This document shows, piece by piece, positions 47,801 to 58,600 of a DNA stretch of 64,000 nt. Source of the DNA: Plectrocnemia conspersa (Eukaryota > Arthropoda > Insecta > Trichoptera > Polycentropodidae); contig VTFK01000188.1 in NCBI GenBank assembly GCA_009617715.1, positions 1,488,001 to 1,552,000 on the forward strand, given 5' to 3'. Each line of letters starts with the position of its first letter. Position 1 is the first letter of the stretch. The translations under genes were made by a program, and so were the position numbers. The notes under the pieces are model-generated. The model did no database searches. It worked only from the letters and a program-made list of their open reading frames with translations, and was not told the DNA's origin.

Positions 47801-48519
47801 AAACGGAAAAATATTTTTTTCGATTTCTGTCACGATAAAAAATGTACATACATATATAATGTAATAAAAAAAACGTTAAAACTCACCCAGTTAGGGGTTG
47901 TCAACTGAGTTGCGAAGCAAATATGGTTTTACAAGACGATCAAAGCGACGGCACAACATCAATCAACGTGGGTGTATTGGGAGTTAGTTGGATTTTGGGG
48001 TAGAAGAAATTCGAGAGATTGACGAAGGAGCCACAAAGTGCGGTTTTGCGGTCCGTAACAACCTTTTCCCAAGGAAAGTCAGTTTGAATGTCTGTCCCCT
48101 CGACGACTCCGAAGGGCGGTTAAAAATACGGCAGTAATCCCTAGAGATAAGGCCAACTTGTTTCCGTCCGGAACCTATCTCTTTCGAGGGCTACATTTAG
48201 GTTGAGAGAAGTGCTAGGACACCTTTAAGGTTGTTTAATAGATAAGGCTGTGTTTAGGTCTAATGGAGATTTAACAGCTTATATAAAAGCAAGACTAATT
48301 CTTAATTGAGTCAAATTGTTCAAACAAAGATTTTTGGTAAAATATCTAAAATATTCTCGTGTGTATAAATTACAAATTACAATGATTGATTTAGATTAAG
48401 TTTATCATTCATATTTATGGTGACTATGATGTATCAAATTATAGCTTGTATGGACACCATACATAAAACATATCGATGATTAGTTTAGATTAAATTTTCA
48501 TTAGATCAAGCTTTATGTG
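44801..48519. other. intronic DNA with two lower-AT islands
   Basis: Islands lie at about 45400-45740 (CTAAAGATGGCGGCAATCCC, TCTCGCTGCTTTGTAGTCTC) and about 47880-48240 (CCCTCGACGACTCCGAAGGG). Neither has a long frame or repeat signature. A near-perfect hairpin lies at 47283-47349. The rest is AT-rich with no exon recognised; a 70-codon minus frame at 46662-46874 has no familiar motif. Confidence 0.35.
47283..47349. ncRNA. near-perfect 29-bp hairpin (MITE or small-RNA precursor candidate)
   Basis: The arms 47283-47311 (CTTGTAATGCATTTAGTGCC...) and 47321-47349 pair over 29 positions with one G/A difference that still wobble-pairs. The loop is nine bases (TAATTACTG). The size fits a microRNA precursor, but the near-absence of bulges and the lack of a known seed argue equally for a tiny palindromic repeat. 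Transcription cannot be judged from sequence. Confidence 0.4.
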
Positions 48520-49777
48520 TAAAGATGCTAAGTAAACTTTCCTGAATTTAAAAATGGCTTAAATTCAATATTGTCTTTCTCAGGCATAAATTCTGTTCTC
48601 TAAGACATGTTATTATTTTATAATGTTCATGTGTTGCTCTGCTATCACATAAATACAAGAAGCAGCATTACTTCGTAAATCCTCCTTGCAAATTTAGCAG
48701 TAAGTCTCCACAAATATTTCATTGCAAATCATTGTATTTTATCAAATTTATTAGAAGCGGCATACTGTTCTTATTGACCACATGAGCTATTGGAATCGAT
48801 GGTTTTTTATTACCATTGTGCAGCAAAACTGCTTTTAGATGAATCTATGATCGCCAATCAACTGGATTATAATCTTCGTTCATTTCTGTTAATTTTTAAA
48901 ATAACTTAAGTATATTCTTGCAATAATAAACGCCTTAAATCATATCGAAATATTATATATTTTATTAAATGTCAAGGAAACGCAAAATAAAAAATATATT
49001 GTACGTTTCTGTTTTTAATATAATTAATAAGTAGCATTCAAACGAAAATTATTATTAATTAATGGAAGCACATCTAAACCGAATTTTGACCAATAGGAGA
49101 GCGCAAAAAACAATTATCACTTCTCAGAAGGCAAAAATCCACTTCAAAAGCAATAAAATCGTGCCGTCGCCGTTGCAGTGGGAACGCTCGTTACCGATTT
49201 TATTGCTTTTGACGTGAATTTTTGCCTTCTGAGAAGTGATAATTGTTTTTGCGCCCTCCTATTGCCCAATATTCGGTTTGAATATACTTTCACTAACACT
49301 CTTATATCAGTAAAGTATTGGTAAGGATAGTTATCATATTTTTTAAATATAGTGTAATATCTGTACTTACAGACAAACTATGGAGCAATATGTAAGATGC
49401 GACGTGACTGTACATATTCTTCCGCATTTATTTTTATAAAATAAGAAATTTTAGTTTCTGTTGAAAGTAAATTCCATTGTTGCAGTCGTGAGCCGAGCAA
49501 TTTAGCTTGTTGCTTTGATAACTTAAGGTCCATTACCAGATCGCTAAGCTCACTTTGTTGAATTAAATGTGGTTTCTTTTCCTCTCCATAACTATCATCG
49601 CTCGATGATGATGACAGTTTCTTCGAAGTAGAAGCAATAGGTTCTTCATTAAAAATAATATCTTTTATATTGGATGGTGGATTAGGCACTGGTGTGTCAG
49701 GTTCGGTTCGGATACGAAATGCAATGTTTATTTTTGTATGAGAATCTTGTGATGTCAGTAAGGCAGAAGTAGCAATT
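48520..49777 (-). pseudogene. broken arthropod repeat-family protein (AVLLHNGNK type)
   Basis: Two separated pieces on the minus strand belong to one multi-copy, function-unknown arthropod protein that behaves like a transposon gene. The N-terminal piece (49777 to 49378) reads FRIRTEPDTPVPNPPSN, a Ser/Asp-rich linker, then QQSELSDLVMDLKLSKQQAK and LLGSRLQQWNLL. The C-terminal piece (about 48905 to 48600) reads NPVDWRS, LKAVLLHNGNKKPSIPIAH, NICGDLL and FTKYCCFLYLCDSRATHEHY, with stops, and a trace of the HIKLGLMKNF block down to about 48500. In the family these blocks are continuous. Here about 470 bp separate them, holding MITE A (49067-49290). The 5' edge stops at the LTR-like block. Clearly non-functional. 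Confidence 0.75.
49067..49290. mobile_element. hairpin MITE, family A, copy 2 (clean)
   Basis: Arms of about 90 bp: the left begins AAGCACATCTAAACCGAATT; the right, on the minus strand, begins AAGTATATTCAAACCGAATA. They share GAGCGCAAAAAACAATTATC, ACTTCTCAGAAGGCAAAAAT and CAAAAGCAATAAAATCG with few mismatches. They are separated by a GC-rich loop (GTGCCGTCGCCGTTGCAGTG...). The element sits between the two halves of the broken repeat-family ORF. Copy 1 is at 3052-3254. Confidence 0.9.
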
Positions 49778-50600
49778 TGTTACACGATCTCTTGGTTTTC
49801 TCCAAACTTTAGGGAGCGTAACTCTAGGGGTGGTTGACCTCGCGGCCAATGAGACTCCTCGGTGAATCATATTAGACTGTTTATTATTTTTATATTTACA
49901 AGTTTGTTAATGGACGAATACGGCGTGACGTTTCTCGTGATGTCGGAGTTCGTGCAGTTGATGATGCTCAGGATGGCTCAAGCTGCATGCGACAGGTGTC
50001 AGGAGTGGAGGCGCGTAGCTGGTTAGAAAGGCTGCTGGTAGATCGATTGCCGCTGATTCCGCTCTCTGGCGTCTGGTCTCTGTCTCGTGCCTCAGCGTCT
50101 CGTCTCTCGCTTGACTGCCTTGGGCTCTTTACCAAGGTCTTGTGTCAACTGCGGATCAACTGCCGTCTCCTCGTCGGAGTCCGGGCTTATATTCTTTTGG
50201 GGGATGCACCCTTGCTGGCCAATCACGCTTGTGCGTCGATCTCCTAGCCAATCGCTGGAGTCGCTTCGTAGAATTCGAGAAATCGGATGTTGCATATTTG
50301 GAAGCAAGTTTTTGCTTGCTCCGACTTTCGAATTCTACGGAAAGGGTTTGCTGTTGTGATGATTAATTGCATCCGCACCGTTTAGTCACAAAAAGGGATT
50401 CTCTTAACGACCCGTGTTGTGTGGTCAAAATAAATCCCTCTTGTGCCATGATGTTTGTCTCATTATTAATGGTGAACATTCTTGGTTACGGGCATTAACA
50501 ATGAGACAATTGCCCTTTTTTTGTCCGTTACTATTCATGGTGGTCGTCAGTCGCCACAAAACCATTGGAACACATCGTTCTTCCTTTTCCATGTAACTAC
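49778..50600 (-). mobile_element. probable solo LTR or LTR-like block, second family
   Basis: GC-rich relative to its surroundings. On the minus strand, in order: two ATTGGC (CCAAT) boxes (about 50218 and 50248), a TATA box in GAATATAAGCCCGGACTC (about 50180-50197), then about 310 bases later AATAATAAACAG (polyadenylation signal, about 49867), ending at ...ATCGTGTAACA (49778), a canonical -CA end. The matching TG start was not fixed (candidates TGTGGCGACTG near 50556 or TGTCTCATTG near 50506). A perfect-stem hairpin (GTAGAATTCGAGAAATCGGA... with TTTCGAATTCTAC) lies at about 50267-50340. Frames on both strands inside it show no domain. Confidence 0.5.
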
Positions 50601-50956
50601 TGAGTTAGGCTTACCTTACAAGATGTGAAGCAAAGACAAGTAGTCCATGATTTGTCTTGATCACCAATATGGCATCCGAAGTAGTGAACATCTTCAGTTT
50701 TAATCTTTGGAGTTATATAATTTCTCTGTTCGACAGATATATAAAAACTGTCAACCGCGGTCTTGCAGTGTCTTGAGCTGCCCTTTACATTTTACTGATT
50801 TAACGTATTATTTTGAGGGTTTCTAAGTGCACTTTCTCACTAAAACTGACAATCGACTGTCAGTTGCCAATCTAAAAAGTGTTGCAAACACAAATAAAAT
50901 AGTTAATAAATTATTGCATAATTAGTGCACAAATGAAAAATTATAATCTACATATA
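50601..50956. other. non-coding spacer
   Basis: No gene recognised. A CAACCGCGGTCTTGCAGTGT segment (about 50753-50772) resembles CAACCGCGGTGGTCTTATGG at about 62360, hinting at another worn dispersed repeat. Confidence 0.3.
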
Positions 50957-52301
50957 CAGGCATGGCCATAATAATAGGGCACCGCAATAAACATGTTGTA
51001 TCTTAAAAAGTACTAAGGTTGTTAAAAGTGTTTATTTTAAGCTTCATTTTAATATTTAGTAGGCCCACTTTTAGCTATAATTAACGCTGCAACCCTTTTT
51101 GCCATACTGTCAAATATTGACTTGCGGATGGACTGAGATAATTTTCTCCATTCCATCTGCAATTTTTCTCACAGCTCAATTTTGGATTTACAATTGTATT
51201 AGGCAACATTTTCTGTTAATTTTGCTTATAAATGTTCTATAGGATTTAGGTTTAGTGACTGTATAGGCCATCCTAAAAGCGTCAAACCCCTACATTTTAG
51301 CGAAATATGGCATGGAGCGTTTCCTTGCTGGAGTCGGATGGTGGCATGGTCTGTGCTTGGAAATATTTTCTAGTAGGAATACATTAAAGTGGATTCTCAC
51401 ATTGTAATATAAATGCCACTATTCATGCTACCCTTGCAAGTATACAGGTTTCTTACCCCTGCTGCTGCCATGCAACCTCAGATCGTAACGCTTCCGCCAC
51501 AATATTTTACTTTGGGTACTACGCAATCTTCTCCAACTCTTAGAGGCACCTGTACTACAGGGGTTGCAAAAACTAAAAAAGCTGAATTATTTAAAAAATC
51601 AATGCATTAAAATTTTTTGAATAAATTATATTTTTAATATTTTTTTTATATTAATCAATTTTAGTAATTTATCGATCCAAATGACTCACCTAATTTCAGT
51701 ATTTTCGGGCCCACTCTAACCTTCGAGTTTTATTTATTTCTGAAAGCCACGGTGTGTGTCTGACTTTACAACTTCTGAGTTCCATATTGTTGAGCATTCT
51801 TCTCCGCTTGCAGGGACTTCAGCAGTCGGTTTTGAAGACGTTTTTCGACGATTTTTCAAGGACTTGCGAACCAACTTCTTGGTTTTGATTTGTAAGAACC
51901 ACATTCATTGAACCGTTTCAAATCATTTTTGATAGCGTGTCGTTAACAATTATTATTTTCACTATTTTCCGATATATTCATTAAATAATATGCATTATAC
52001 GAACGCAATAAAATTATATTCGCTCTTTTCGCTTCACTTATTTGGCGTTTTTTTTGTAATATTTATAATAAACTGTTAAATAAAAAAAATAGAACGACAA
52101 ATAAAGGCTGAAATTACGCAATTGTCACTTAAGCGAGACTGAACAATTTAATCATCAATTTTTTTTAGAACTCAAGTTAGCAATTAAAATCTACAAATTC
52201 TTTGTTATAAAACTGTCTGCCAACATATTTCGGTCAGACTGTGCACTTGTAAAGAGCTACACACCATTTTAAGGAGTGCCCCATTATTATGGCCAAGGCT
52301 G
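50957..52301 (-). mobile_element. Tc1-like transposon with intact ends, dead transposase
   Basis: It starts CAGGCATGGCCATAATAATA (50957) and ends, on the minus strand, CAGCCTTGGCCATAATAATG (52301). The inverted repeats match at about 23 of 26 positions and are flanked by TA on both sides, the Tc1/mariner target duplication. The length, 1345 bp, is normal for a complete Tc1-type element. The ends are far better preserved than the gene inside. Confidence 0.92.
51110..52000 (-). pseudogene. Tc1-family transposase pseudogene
   Basis: On the minus strand the N-terminal region keeps a helix-turn-helix trace (RFNECGSYKSKPRS, about 51920-51870). The middle has VGEDCVVPKVKYCGGSVTI and GCMAAAGVRNLYTCKGSMNS (about 51540-51420). 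The catalytic end reads LQQGNAPCHISLKCRG and LGWPIQSLNLNPIEH. The second catalytic Asp of the usual QQDN motif is Gly (codon 51322-51324). The catalytic Glu is kept (codon 51235-51237), but 28 rather than 34 residues separate them. Stops and frameshifts occur in several places. The enzyme is certainly dead; the element could only have moved with a related enzyme in trans. Confidence 0.85.
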
Positions 52302-55300
52302 TACTTTTATAAAATATATAAACCTATCTTTAACTAATAAATCTGACGTGCTAAATTTTTTATGTTTTCGAGTTTGAATTTGCCTCTGAAAAATGCATTA
52401 AGATCAGGTATTGTTATGCAAGTTACGAAAACAAAATTGAAAAATGTTTGCCAGTGCTATTTATATTTTACAAATTATTGCCAATAATTTGCGCTTCGTT
52501 TATAATTTCCACAACAAAAAAGCATTTTATTTAACTTTCATCTGTAGCATTAACAATTCTTAAGGTATCTTGTATTTCTTAGTGTATTTTGTGGTATTTA
52601 ATTTTTGTGAAACTCGGAAATACACGCTGGAAAAGCTACTGGTATAAGATGTAGCGAAAAATCAAAAAAAGATATAAGGAACGTATAGTAAGTTACAGTA
52701 ATACTCTTGCATCAGACTTGATGACAACCAGTGAGGGAACAAAAGACTGAAGCGAGTCAGTATCCTGAAATTCTCACAACTTCGGTGAATTCGGTGTTTT
52801 GCTTGTAAAATGCAGTATATGATTTGTTCCAACAGACAGGAAGACTGTTGTAACATATACTTTAATTACGGTTTTTATATCGATATATATAGTTAAAATA
52901 ATATTATAGTCAGAAAACTATTGTACTAAATTACTTTGATTACAAACTGTCGACCATAAGAAACCTGATGAAAGTAGGCAAAATAATTTGTAATAATAAA
53001 TCACAATTATTACAAATTAATAATAAAATATCAGTGGTTAATTTAACATAAAATGTGTTTCGAATTAACTTTTGGCAAAGAACTTGCTATACAATTTAAA
53101 CATATTATGTTGGAGCTAATGTATATCATGCGCTTGTATTAAAATTAGGTTAAACTCCAAACTCGGCGCAACAATCGACAATTAGCTGAAACTCAGTTAC
53201 GCTTAAATTAACCGCTATCAACTGCCAGTTATATTATATAACACTGCGACACGATTTCGAAACGACCGAAAACGAACCATTTTCTCACGCGTGTGCGAAC
53301 GAAAGTGAGTCTCGCCGGTCTGTTTTTAGACGAACAATGGTTAAAAGTTAACCGCGCCGCCATTGTGATGCAAGAGCCGGCCGCCGCCTTGTCTAACCGA
53401 GATTTCCCCCCATACATGCGTTTTCCATTTTCGGCGAGGAAAAATAAACGGGAAGCCGTCACGTCTCCGTTGAAAAACCATTTTTCCTTTTTTTCGGGTT
53501 ATTCATAGTGAAGAGGGTGACATAGCCTTTCTATGTTTTAAGTCATGACAAAAATTCAGTGAATTTATATGAATTTTTAACCATTGTCATCTCATTCTCT
53601 CACATCTGGTGAATTTTATTAAGTGCTACTGCGTTGAATCCATAAAGTGGTAACCTAGAACTCGTTAATATTAATAATACTATAGGGTTTATATACAGAT
53701 ATGTTAAAGTTGTTGTTTGAAGAAGCTTTTCGTGTGAATATTTATAAAACATTTGTTTCGTTAAATATGTATTGATATTCGTGTGTGATGCATATGACAA
53801 AAATCAATTACTCTTTTAATATATTTTGTGTAACTTGTATAGGACAAGTAGTGATTGGTTGTAACAATATAATAATATAAGGATTTTGCTTCTATACTCA
53901 ATGGAATAATACTGATTTATTGCCATGAACTAATATTTATTGTTATAAAATTAATATATGTATATTCATAGCTTTAATAAAACAAATTCAAGATAGTATT
54001 ATTATTATCGAAACTCAGTTTCAATATCCCTACTGTAGTAAAATACGGTTTCGTTGTTAAATGCGCATCGAGTGTCCCGACCACCATCGTCGAATTACGT
54101 TTTCCATTTGGCGTTTAAAACGTCAATAGCAGGAGCCACTTTCTCTTAGAAATTTTCCCGTAAAATTCGAGGGGAGAATATGAGTTTTACGGGTGTTTAC
54201 CAAAAAAACGGGAAAATTTCTCGGTCGAGATAAATAATTTGCGTCCCAAATGGCAGCGCGGCTTAATTGCGATGTAAACTTTTGCTTTCGCGTTCGTCTC
54301 AATTTAATTTCACGACGCGATAATTTCGCCGGATAGGCGATAAACTTTCGATTTGTGTAATCGAATAATGGCGAACTGAAATGCAATTGAAAGTTACGTT
54401 CTCTGAGCGCAATCTTTATTAACAATATTTAATTTATATTGTTGTTCAGTAACGATTTTTTTCTTAAATTTAAACTAACAATTTTAAGCTTCGTGGCAAA
54501 TTGCTGAACTTTTTAAAGAGAACTACCACTGAATAAAAGTCTGATCTAATAATAATTCTATCATTTGTAGAGAGTAAAACGGAAAACCATTATTCTGCGT
54601 AACCGTCCAGTCAGAACAATGTACGTGGTACTACGTATCGATTGACGTTTACAAATTTAATAATTTCAACTATGTTACAAGTACATAGATAGCTTTTTAT
54701 TTTATGAAAGCAAATAGCTCAAACAGTTTTGAATTCGTTAGTTGATATTTTTGAATTTCAATAATTGTCATTATCTATAAATATGAAAAAGTGATTATCA
54801 AGCAAATAATGGGAATAAAATTATAGCTGAGAGAGCTGTAAAAATATATTTGTCTCAAAATGTATATATTGACTTTCTAATCTATTTATGTATTTCATCT
54901 ATGGAAAGATGAGAAACATAAATAACCATACAACACGATATAAATAATTGTAAATAAAAAAAATTGCACAAAGAAGTACATTTTATCAGCGAAGTCCATA
55001 ATTTAAGTATGGAACTCGTTAAAAAATAGTTTTTGAAATTAGAGTTTTTTTGGATATTTTTGGGTTCTTTTTTTGAAATACAATAATATCATCGCCATAT
55101 TCCACTCTGATTCCATCAAATGAATTTTTAACCCAACTCTTACTTTTATAGTTTATTTTTTATATTTCTTAATGGTTTCAAATTGTTGTCGATTTTATAA
55201 TATCACACAATATTCAAAAATCTTTTTCCTTGCCATTTTTTTGGACTGAAAAAATGTTTTCAGTAATGTCAATCATAGTTTTGATCCTGCATATTTAAAT

Positions 55301-55440
55301 TCAGTTCATTTAGAAAGCTTAAATTGTTCAGATAATATACTTTTTTAGCACAGTATTTAAATTTCATTTACTACTATTCTTAATAGCCAACAAACTTTAA
55401 AATGAAAAATATTTTGCTACTCAGTTCCCAATTTTCCATA
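52302..55440. other. intronic DNA with islands at about 53130-53510 and 54010-54430
   Basis: Both islands are near 45% GC with CpGs. The first holds open frames on both strands (53229-53462 minus, 53293-53508 plus), as GC-rich non-coding DNA often does, and neither frame shows a domain. The second holds a 100-codon minus frame (54123-54425) with no recognisable motif. The rest is AT-rich. Possible conserved non-coding DNA; no exon supported. Confidence 0.35.
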
Positions 55441-56840
55441 TTATTATTATTTATTTTATTAATTTATTTAGCTTAATAGCTAATCTTTACATCTAACAAA
55501 TTTAGTAAACAAATATAAAAATATATAAAAAATACATAACAGAAATAAAAAATAAAAATATACAATAATAAAAGTCTTAATATTATAATTTATTTCTATA
55601 TGTACGAAGGTGTTTTTTTTTATTCCATTTATGAAACCCGTTATATTTTTTGCTGTTTCAGTTTCTCTTGGAAGACTATTATATAAATCAAAACCTCCGT
55701 ACATCGCCGTACTCGTTTTTTCTTACTTAATTATCTTTAAATTTTCTCTATTTCTAGTATTATATTTATGTACATCTTTTATTTCTTATTAAATACTTAT
55801 TAAAATATTGTAACATATTATTTTTAACTAACTTATATATAAATACTAAAACATTCATACTCAATATTTCTTGAACATTCAACCATTCTAATCTATCAAT
55901 TACTTTTACAATTGGTTAATCTATTTTTTATTTAATATTACTCTTTGCCCTTTTTTTGTAATTCTTTGCAACATTTGTTTGTCTAATTTATTTAACATAT
56001 TTAATAGTGTTGCACAATAATTAAAATGGGGCAATATTATACTATTGTAAATTTTTTTTTTTGTATTTATACCTAATATATTTCTTAATCTAGATAATAA
56101 ACCTATTTTTCTACTAATTTTTTTTAATATGTAATTACAATGTTCTTTAAAATTTAATTTTGTATCAACAATTACTCCTAAATATTTTATATTATCCACT
56201 ATTTCTATACTAGAGTTATTTATTACTATTTTGGTACTATTGTCTAACACATTTTTATAATTAATAAACATACATTTAGTTTTATTCTCATTTTAATTTG
56301 ATTCTTTAACCATATTTCTAATATACTTAATTCATTATTTAAATTATTTACAATTTCTTTAATGTTATCACCTATGCAATACATTAATGTGTCATCCATA
56401 AATAGATGAATTTTACATTTTTTTTACGTTATTAACTATATCATTAATATACAAAACAAATAACAATGGTCCCAATTTAGACCCTTTGTGGTTATTTCTC
56501 TTCAGAATATACATTATTTATTTTAACTTTTTTGTTTTCTTTTTATATAAGTAATTATTAAACCATCTTAAAACTATATATTATACCTATATCCAATTTC
56601 TTTATTAAAAGGCTCTCTTGAAATCCAAGAAAACTTCTCCAATGATTTTGTTTGTATCCTTAGCCAACAGCCAATCATTTATCACTACTTGTAATGCAGT
56701 TTCAGTGGAATGCTTTTCTCTGAATCCCGATTGTTGTTCACATATTATGTTTTGAGAAATAATAAATTACTTTAATTGTTTGATTACTACTTCTTCTATT
56801 ATTTTTTCTATACACGGTAGCATGTTGATTGGTCTCATTT
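55441..56840 (-). mobile_element. LINE, family 2, copy 2 (antisense, longer)
   Basis: Very close to 23778-24945 in inverted orientation, including the 3' hairpin (55468-55483) and the A-rich tail ending at 55441. It extends further 5' and shows RT block 1 (RPINMLPCIEKIIEEVVIKQ, about 56838-56780), then EQQSGFREKHSTETALQVVI and FLDFKRAF. The 5' edge at 56840 abuts a perfect palindrome. Confidence 0.9.
55570..56840 (-). pseudogene. LINE reverse transcriptase (frameshifted)
   Basis: From N to C: PINMLPCIEKIIEEVV, SGFREKHSTETAL, LDFKRAF, a damaged GSKLGPLLFVLYIN region, then HLFMDDTLMYCIG (F-M-D-D box, about 56405-56365; the sister copy has F-A-D-D). A continuous 116-codon stretch (55921-56271) follows with VDNIKYLGVIVDTKLNF, GLLSRLRNIL, SIILPHFNYC and LDKQMLQRIT. 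It closes with GGFDLYNSLPRE near 55700. Where the + strand copy is frameshifted near 24112 this one is in frame, so this is the better template. There are several other breaks, and no endonuclease domain. Confidence 0.88.
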
Positions 56841-56888
56841 AATAGTAATTAAAAACATATACATATGTATATGTTTTTAATTACTATT
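56841..56888. repeat. perfect 48-bp palindrome
   Basis: AATAGTAATTAAAAACATAT on the left is mirrored exactly on the right around 56864/56865, with no loop. It directly adjoins the 5' edge of the LINE copy at 56840. Confidence 0.92.
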
Positions 56889-56934
56889 TTGTACATATAT
56901 GATATTTTAGTTATATATTTTTATACCTAGCTTG

Positions 56935-57115
56935 GTTTGAATTAATCATCATGATATTTATTATTGATATGACAAAATATTGAAAAATACAACTGTGATG
57001 ATCAATCAGAATTTTCATTATATAAAAATCACTAATTTCGATCTCTCAGATACGATACAAATTAAAAATCACAAAGGTTTGTACTGAATTCCAACCCAAA
57101 TCTTTTCGGGTATTA
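56935..57115 (-). repeat. dispersed repeat C, antisense copy
   Basis: On the minus strand: AATACCCGAAAAGATTTGGG, TTTGTGATTTTTAATTTG, TATCGTATCTGAG, AAATTAGTGATTTT and ATATCATGATGATTAATTCA, in the same order as 44600-44800. A 68-codon minus frame (57046-57252) runs into it from the 5' side with no known motif. Confidence 0.6.
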
Positions 57116-58257
57116 GTAGCCACCTGTCTATTGTGCTTGTACATTTTTTTAAATAGTCTATGTTTTAAAATTACACCAATAATAACCATTTTATGTCGTG
57201 AATCATCATCAACAATAGTATCTATCGCTTGCACTAACCCACTCTGATGCATGATTTTTTATTGTTTGCGCCACTTCATCGTGCGCTAGAGACCTATCCG
57301 CTTCAAGTTAAAACCAAGGTCTTATAATACAATTTTGCAATACTAAATTGCTAGGGAGGGAGTTCTTGTGGAGGCAAATTTAGTTGGCCATTCTAAAAGT
57401 ACGCTGAAAACAAAGCAGTGACTATAATAATTCATTGTGGCGACGCACCGATAGTATGTGATAGTCAGTGACTTGCAATCGGCGCGTATTTATAATATTT
57501 TCATAATTTTACCATATGCAGTGACTAATTTTAGTCTTATTGTTTGCGTGTCACCACTCATTTGCTAAAATGGTATCTCAAAGAATGGAATAAAAATTTA
57601 ATTGTAACTCCTTCCTTTTTAAATTTTATCTATGCTTTTATTTTAACTCTATGATTACCTTAATTTATTTATGTACAAACAATATATAGACACAAATAAT
57701 CAATTTTCATATATAAGATAATAGCTATTGAAATAAATTGAAAAAGTAAGGCAAGTAAATATTAAAAATATTAAAAACAATAATGTCGCACATCTAAAAC
57801 AGATAACCCCCATAACCCTTTTCAAGTTCAATTTCGTTGAGAAGTTAAATGGCTTGTGTCAAAAAGAGCATTTTCAAGCGCTGATGTTTTGGCCGCAACG
57901 GCAAGAATAAGGGACGCGATCGTGAATTTCTAGGGCACTATAGCTCACAGCTGAAAGTATCTGGGAGTTAGTTAAACATATTTTTATCTTTACTTTGCAG
58001 GCTTGAATTAATTTTATTTAAAACTTAAAATATCTCACTTTAATTCATCATTTCACTGCACCAATAATCGTGTCTTTCAGATTTCTTGAGAATATTAACT
58101 TCATTTTTGTCGTATTATTTTATAATGAAAACTATTATTTATATTTGCTACTAATTAATCACATAGTTTGGCAAAATATATAGTTGTAAACTTGTAAACT
58201 TTATTTATCATAAGCGATTTAGTTGGTTTATTTGACAAAATTATAAGTTGATTAAAA
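57116..58257. other. AT-rich DNA, nothing recognised
   Basis: Small GC-richer spots at about 57260-57300, 57440-57490 and 57840-57960, but no coding frame or repeat family that I can name. Confidence 0.4.
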
Positions 58258-58600
58258 TACTGGCATGGTTGGATGCTAGAGAAATATTAAAAAATAATAT
58301 TATATTATTTTTATATAATAATATGTTTCTAAAAAATTTAATAATTAGAAATCAAGACATATATAGATTTGATACTAGAAATAAAAATAGATTAATAGTA
58401 GATAGATAAAATTAATTAAGTCAAGGGAATATTGTATGAAGATTTTATTTATATAATAATATTCCTAGAACAATCCACGGAAATAAAAAATAGCGGTTTC
58501 TATAAATGAAATATAAAACTCATTAGTACATTAATATTATATGCTATTTGTGTCTTATTTTATATGTATGATTTTGATTTTTGTTACATTATACAATTTT
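58258..58600 (+). pseudogene. decayed LINE tail related to family 2
   Basis: TGGTTGGATGCTAGAGAAAT reads WLDAREIL, the counterpart of LEWLNVQEIL in the copies at 23778 and 55441. It is followed by traces of a DTRNKNR block (about 58370-58392) and GFYKWN (here NSGFYK, about 58490). It is more diverged than the other two copies and keeps only the extreme C-terminal coding part and 3' region. Confidence 0.6.

Noticed and set aside
49987..50366. Several overlapping frames on both strands
   Set aside because: They overlap each other in the GC-rich LTR-like block, have no motif, and the block's promoter and polyA features explain the composition.
53229..53508. Open frames on both strands of a GC-rich island
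   Set aside because: Simultaneous openness on both strands with no motif is typical of low-AT non-coding DNA.
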